Made by a program: the position numbers and the translations under genes. A stretch of DNA of 64,000 nt, taken from the NCBI GenBank assembly GCA_946699065.1, contig CAMPDV010000020.1, forward strand, positions 1,240,001-1,304,000, read 5' to 3'. The notes under the pieces were generated by a model. The model was not told the DNA's origin and ran no database searches. It worked only from the letters and a program-made list of their open reading frames with translations. Within the stretch, counting starts at the first letter, position 1; every line of letters begins with the position of its first letter. This stretch comes from Loxodes magnus. Taxonomy: Eukaryota; Ciliophora; Karyorelictea; Loxodida; Loxodidae. This document shows positions 60,889-64,000 of the stretch, piece by piece.

Positions 60889-61679
60889 AAATTCCTATAC
60901 CAATAAAATATTTATTAAAAAGTATTAAGTATGCTTACAAGATATTAGTATTCATACTAATGTTAATCTAAAGCAATTTAGCTATTAATTTAAAAGTATT
61001 TAGGTAATTTTACCTTTATCTATATCTTTTATTAATAAGATTAGAAAAAGAAGAAAGTATATTTAAATGAATTAACTTTCTTTATTATAGAGCTTTACAA
61101 TTTAGAACTTATAAAGTAATTTTAATAACTTATATTCTAATTATAGTTACTAAGAACTAACTAGTTTAAGCATTCGAAAACTAATTTTTACTAGCATTTA
61201 ATTTAATTACTTTGTTTAAAATTAGACAATAAAGCTATTAATTACTTTAAGCCTATAAAACTGAAAAGTTAAATAAAAATAATTTTAAACTAAGAGATTC
61301 ATTAATTTATCTTGATAGTTCATTTAACTAAATAATTATTAAAATAGCAATATCATTTCTTCAAATCAAGCTAATTGGGAAATTAATTAAATTCTAACTA
61401 AGCAAAATTAGTTAGATTTAGGTTCATAGATTTAAGGATTCATTATGTTATTATACTTAAAATAATTAATATTTGGATAGAATAAAAACTACAAAACTTT
61501 GAGAGAAGAATAGGAATATAGCTAAATATAATAAAGAAGTAGGAATTTAAGGATAATTTATTTGAATTAAAGATAAATAAGTTTTTTACATTATAAGATT
61601 GAATTATTTTTATTTTAATAAGATTCTTATAATTAAAAAAAGTTTCAAAGTTAATTAATTATTTAATTACAAATGACTT
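60889..61679. other. AT-rich region between convergent genes
   Basis: No coding frame, repeat or RNA gene recognised between the two gene ends. Confidence 0.5.
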
Positions 61680-62892
61680 TCAATTTATGCTAACTCTTTC
61701 AATGAGGACATTTTTAAACTTATCTTATTTGTTTATATTTAATTTACTTGATTCAGGTTCTTAAATAGGATATCTAGAACTCTAAGATGATGGTTAATAT
61801 GATTGTAAATAGAATTTTGCATCTGAAGATGTATCTCTTTGACTTACTAATTCTTCTATTTTCTGCTTATCTAAAGCGAGTTAAGATATTCTAATTTATT
61901 TTCTTTAATATTTTTTTGAAAAATTTTCATTTCCAACAAGCTTTTTATATGATTGCTTTAATTTCATCTTTTCTTTTTAAGTCTATATAAATACTTACTA
62001 AGTTACCTTAACTTAATTTTATATCTAGAGATTTTTTTAAGAAAGGCTTTAAAACATTAGATATCTTGTCTTCTTTTTTCTTTTCTTTTAACTCTTCAAT
62101 TTATACTTCCTAAGTTTTTGGATCTTAAACCAAAATTTATTCAGTTTTAGGTTGAACAACTTTTTCTTTTTTTTTCTTTTTTCCAACTACATTTTTGATC
62201 CAAGGAGCGAAAAATTGTTCTTACTCTATTTTTTCAGGCGGGTATTTAATATTCATATAATCGATATAATCTTCCATGCTTTTTATAGATTGTCTTGCTG
62301 TAGAAATAGATCTTCTAGCTATTTCTCTACTTTTATTTTCCCGGTATTAGAAAAAAAGTTTCTATTTTTCTTTTCTAATTTATTCTTCATTTATAAAGTA
62401 TTCTTTTATATTTCCAACATAGTTATAGTTATCATGAATTCCAAATTTATTCTTTGGAAGATTCAAGTATAGTTTTGATGCTTTGCCACTTGAAAATACT
62501 GGATCAGGTGTATTTTTTTGAGTAGTTTAGCCACTTCTAGGCTTGATTTAGTATAGCTTTTTTTCATCGTTATTTTTATCTTCTACTCAAGCTTTGAACT
62601 GATTATCCATTCTTAAACCTATGTTATGAATAACAAAAGTATATGGATCTTTTTCCTCTTTTCTTGCATTCTGGTAAATTTTTTTAATGTTAGTCTCTTT
62701 AAATTATAAAGATTGACAGGTAAAAATCATTCTACAATGTCTTTAGTCACGATTAACAATCGGTTAGTCCGCAGTGGAAAGTCCAAAGCGTTTTCTCATA
62801 TGTATATTCAAATTTTCATTGAAGTTTTGTTTGTAGCAGTTCTTTACTTCTTAGGCTTCTATATTTTCTTCTAGATTCAATAAATTGTTCAT
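61680..62892 (-). CDS. Unknown basic protein (398 residues)
   Basis: Minus strand, exons 62892-61999 and 61982-61680, 16-nt intron GTAAGTATTTATATAG; stop UGA 61682-61680. The N-terminal half looks folded: CYKQNFNENLNIHMRKRFGL, CRMIFTCQSLQFKETNIKK, DPYTFVIHNIGLRMDNQFKA, then KLYLNLPKNKFGIHDNYNYV. A basic helix ENKSREIARRSISTARQS, a PPEKIEQEQFFAPWIKN segment and a Lys-rich run follow. The C-terminal third is charged coiled coil (IRISQLALDKQKIEELVSQR) ending IERVSIN. The intron is supported because the spliced frame reaches a natural UGA. No family is recognised; an axonemal or cortical protein is possible from composition only. Confidence 0.6.
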
Positions 62893-64000
62893 ATAGTAAA
62901 TAACTTCTATTACAAAAAGTTATTTAAACTTAGCTAAATCAACTATTAAAATTGCATAGATTGATTAAGTAACTTAATATGAAATTTAAATAAATAATAG
63001 CAGCAATGCTAAAAGGAGTGTTTGTTTTAATATATTTAATCATGTATAAGAATTATTCTTTATTAATGCTGTCTCTATTACAATTTAGCACTGCTGTATT
63101 TATTAACTTCTTGCTATTTTTTAATTATTACTTCATATATACATTGTTTCAATTACTAATATAAGTAGGCTAATAATCCTTTTTCTTTATATAAGTAAGT
63201 AATTTTTTAAGAAATCTTCTAGATTTAAAAATTTTTTAAAGGATCAAAGATAGATTCTGCCATCTTTATGCAAATAAGGATTCTAAAAGATATTTACTAA
63301 ATTAAAGTTGATTAAAAATAAGCAGCAAACCAAAATTTTGTATAGCTCTATTTAAACTAAAAGAATTTATAATTATAATCAAATTAAAAAATATTAAGCA
63401 GTTTAAAATTACTAAATTCAAAGTCTTACTAAGAAAAACTAGTGTATTAGCATTGCTTTTCAATATATTATATTCATAACATTTAACTTCATAACATATA
63501 GAAATCTAAGCATTAAGAATCTATTAATATGAAAAATAAAATGTTTCAATAATAAATCTACTGAACTTATAGAGTAAGATTTTATCAATATGCTTTAGTT
63601 TCTTTAACAAAATTATTGAAGAAGGAAAATATTTAATAAAATCAAATATTCAAACAGTTTTATAAGCTAATATATTAAATCTTTCTATTTTCTGTCATAA
63701 ACTTTAAAATTTCTAGTTTCTATGAAAAATAATTTTTTGTAATTTAATAATTTAAAAGTAAAATAATGCTAATAACTATTAAATCTTTATGACAAACTTA
63801 AAAAGGTATCTCTTGCAAACTAAAGCTACAGTTTTAATAATTCTACTTAATTCCTTCAAATAAATTAAAATAATAGTCAATATTTTTATTTAAAAAGTTG
63901 TCGCTGGAACATATATTACCTTATTCAAGCTCTCTTCGCTTTGTTTAGAAAATATAATACATGAAAAATTATTAATTTTGCTTATTACTTAGTAATAATG
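62893..64000. other. AT-rich region to the end of the window
   Basis: Upstream side of the minus-strand gene starting at 62892. No protein-like frame, RNA gene or repeat was recognised. Confidence 0.5.

Noticed and set aside
62152-62472. Plus-strand frame of 106 codons
   Set aside because: Antisense shadow of the minus-strand basic protein gene; Phe-rich because of the Lys-rich coding strand.
1-64000. Prokaryotic features (operons, Shine-Dalgarno sites, CRISPR arrays, IS elements, rRNA)
   Set aside because: None seen. Spliceosomal-type introns, TFIID and Golgi proteins and the reassigned code show a ciliate nuclear genome.

Overview
This window reads as the nuclear genome of a ciliate with a heavily reassigned genetic code, most like a karyorelictid (Loxodes type, NCBI table 27). 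Under the standard code there is no long reading frame. When UAA and UAG are read as Gln and internal UGA as Trp, long conserved proteins appear on both strands (TAF2, bL21m, TVP23, FAM135, trehalose-phosphate synthase, CDPK and Aurora-like kinases). UGA is also the stop codon at nearly every gene end that could be placed. The DNA is very AT-rich. Seventeen well-supported introns are tiny (16 to 22 nt), nearly all GTA...AG. A Condylostoma-like code, in which UAA and UAG can also stop, is not excluded: six genes show protein-like sequence ending at a UAA/UAG well before the next in-frame UGA.

Layout. 1-1021 is empty. 1.0-10.4 kb (+) holds a CDPK-like pseudokinase, TAF2, an RCC1-repeat protein, a coiled-coil protein and an MGNCNC protein. 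10.4-14.4 kb holds mitochondrial bL21 (-), a small secretory protein (+) and an Aurora-like kinase with a coiled-coil tail (-). 15.1-15.6 kb is a GC-raised structured repeat, followed by a small unknown gene. 17-22.2 kb has a two-TM Cys-rich protein (-), a HEAT-repeat protein (+) and a ZNRD2/p27-type zinc protein (-). 24.06-24.92 kb is a retroposed element with a 14-bp target-site duplication, a Gag/ORF1-like protein with a CCHC knuckle, and a structured 3' end with a trinucleotide tail. 25.3-30.3 kb holds two coiled-coil proteins, one ending in a C4HC3-type finger. 33.8-42.7 kb holds a large receptor-like membrane protein, a secreted coiled-coil protein, a kelch protein and a helical protein. 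43.3-54.3 kb holds a TOG/CLASP-like protein (-), TVP23, a FAM135 lipase-like protein, a CS-domain protein and a PB1/FW-like (possibly NBR1-like) protein. 56.1-62.9 kb holds a CBM20-TPS-TPP fusion with decayed active sites, a polytopic membrane protein and an unknown basic protein (-).

The gene set is ordinary eukaryotic housekeeping, cytoskeleton and membrane traffic with no operon logic. Several neighbours are convergent with almost no spacing (12 nt at 10.4 kb), while other gaps reach 1-2 kb of bare AT-rich DNA. The most interesting items are the retroposed CCHC element, the degenerate kinase and TPS/TPP active sites, the twin introns in the CS-domain gene, and the uncertain stop-codon usage.
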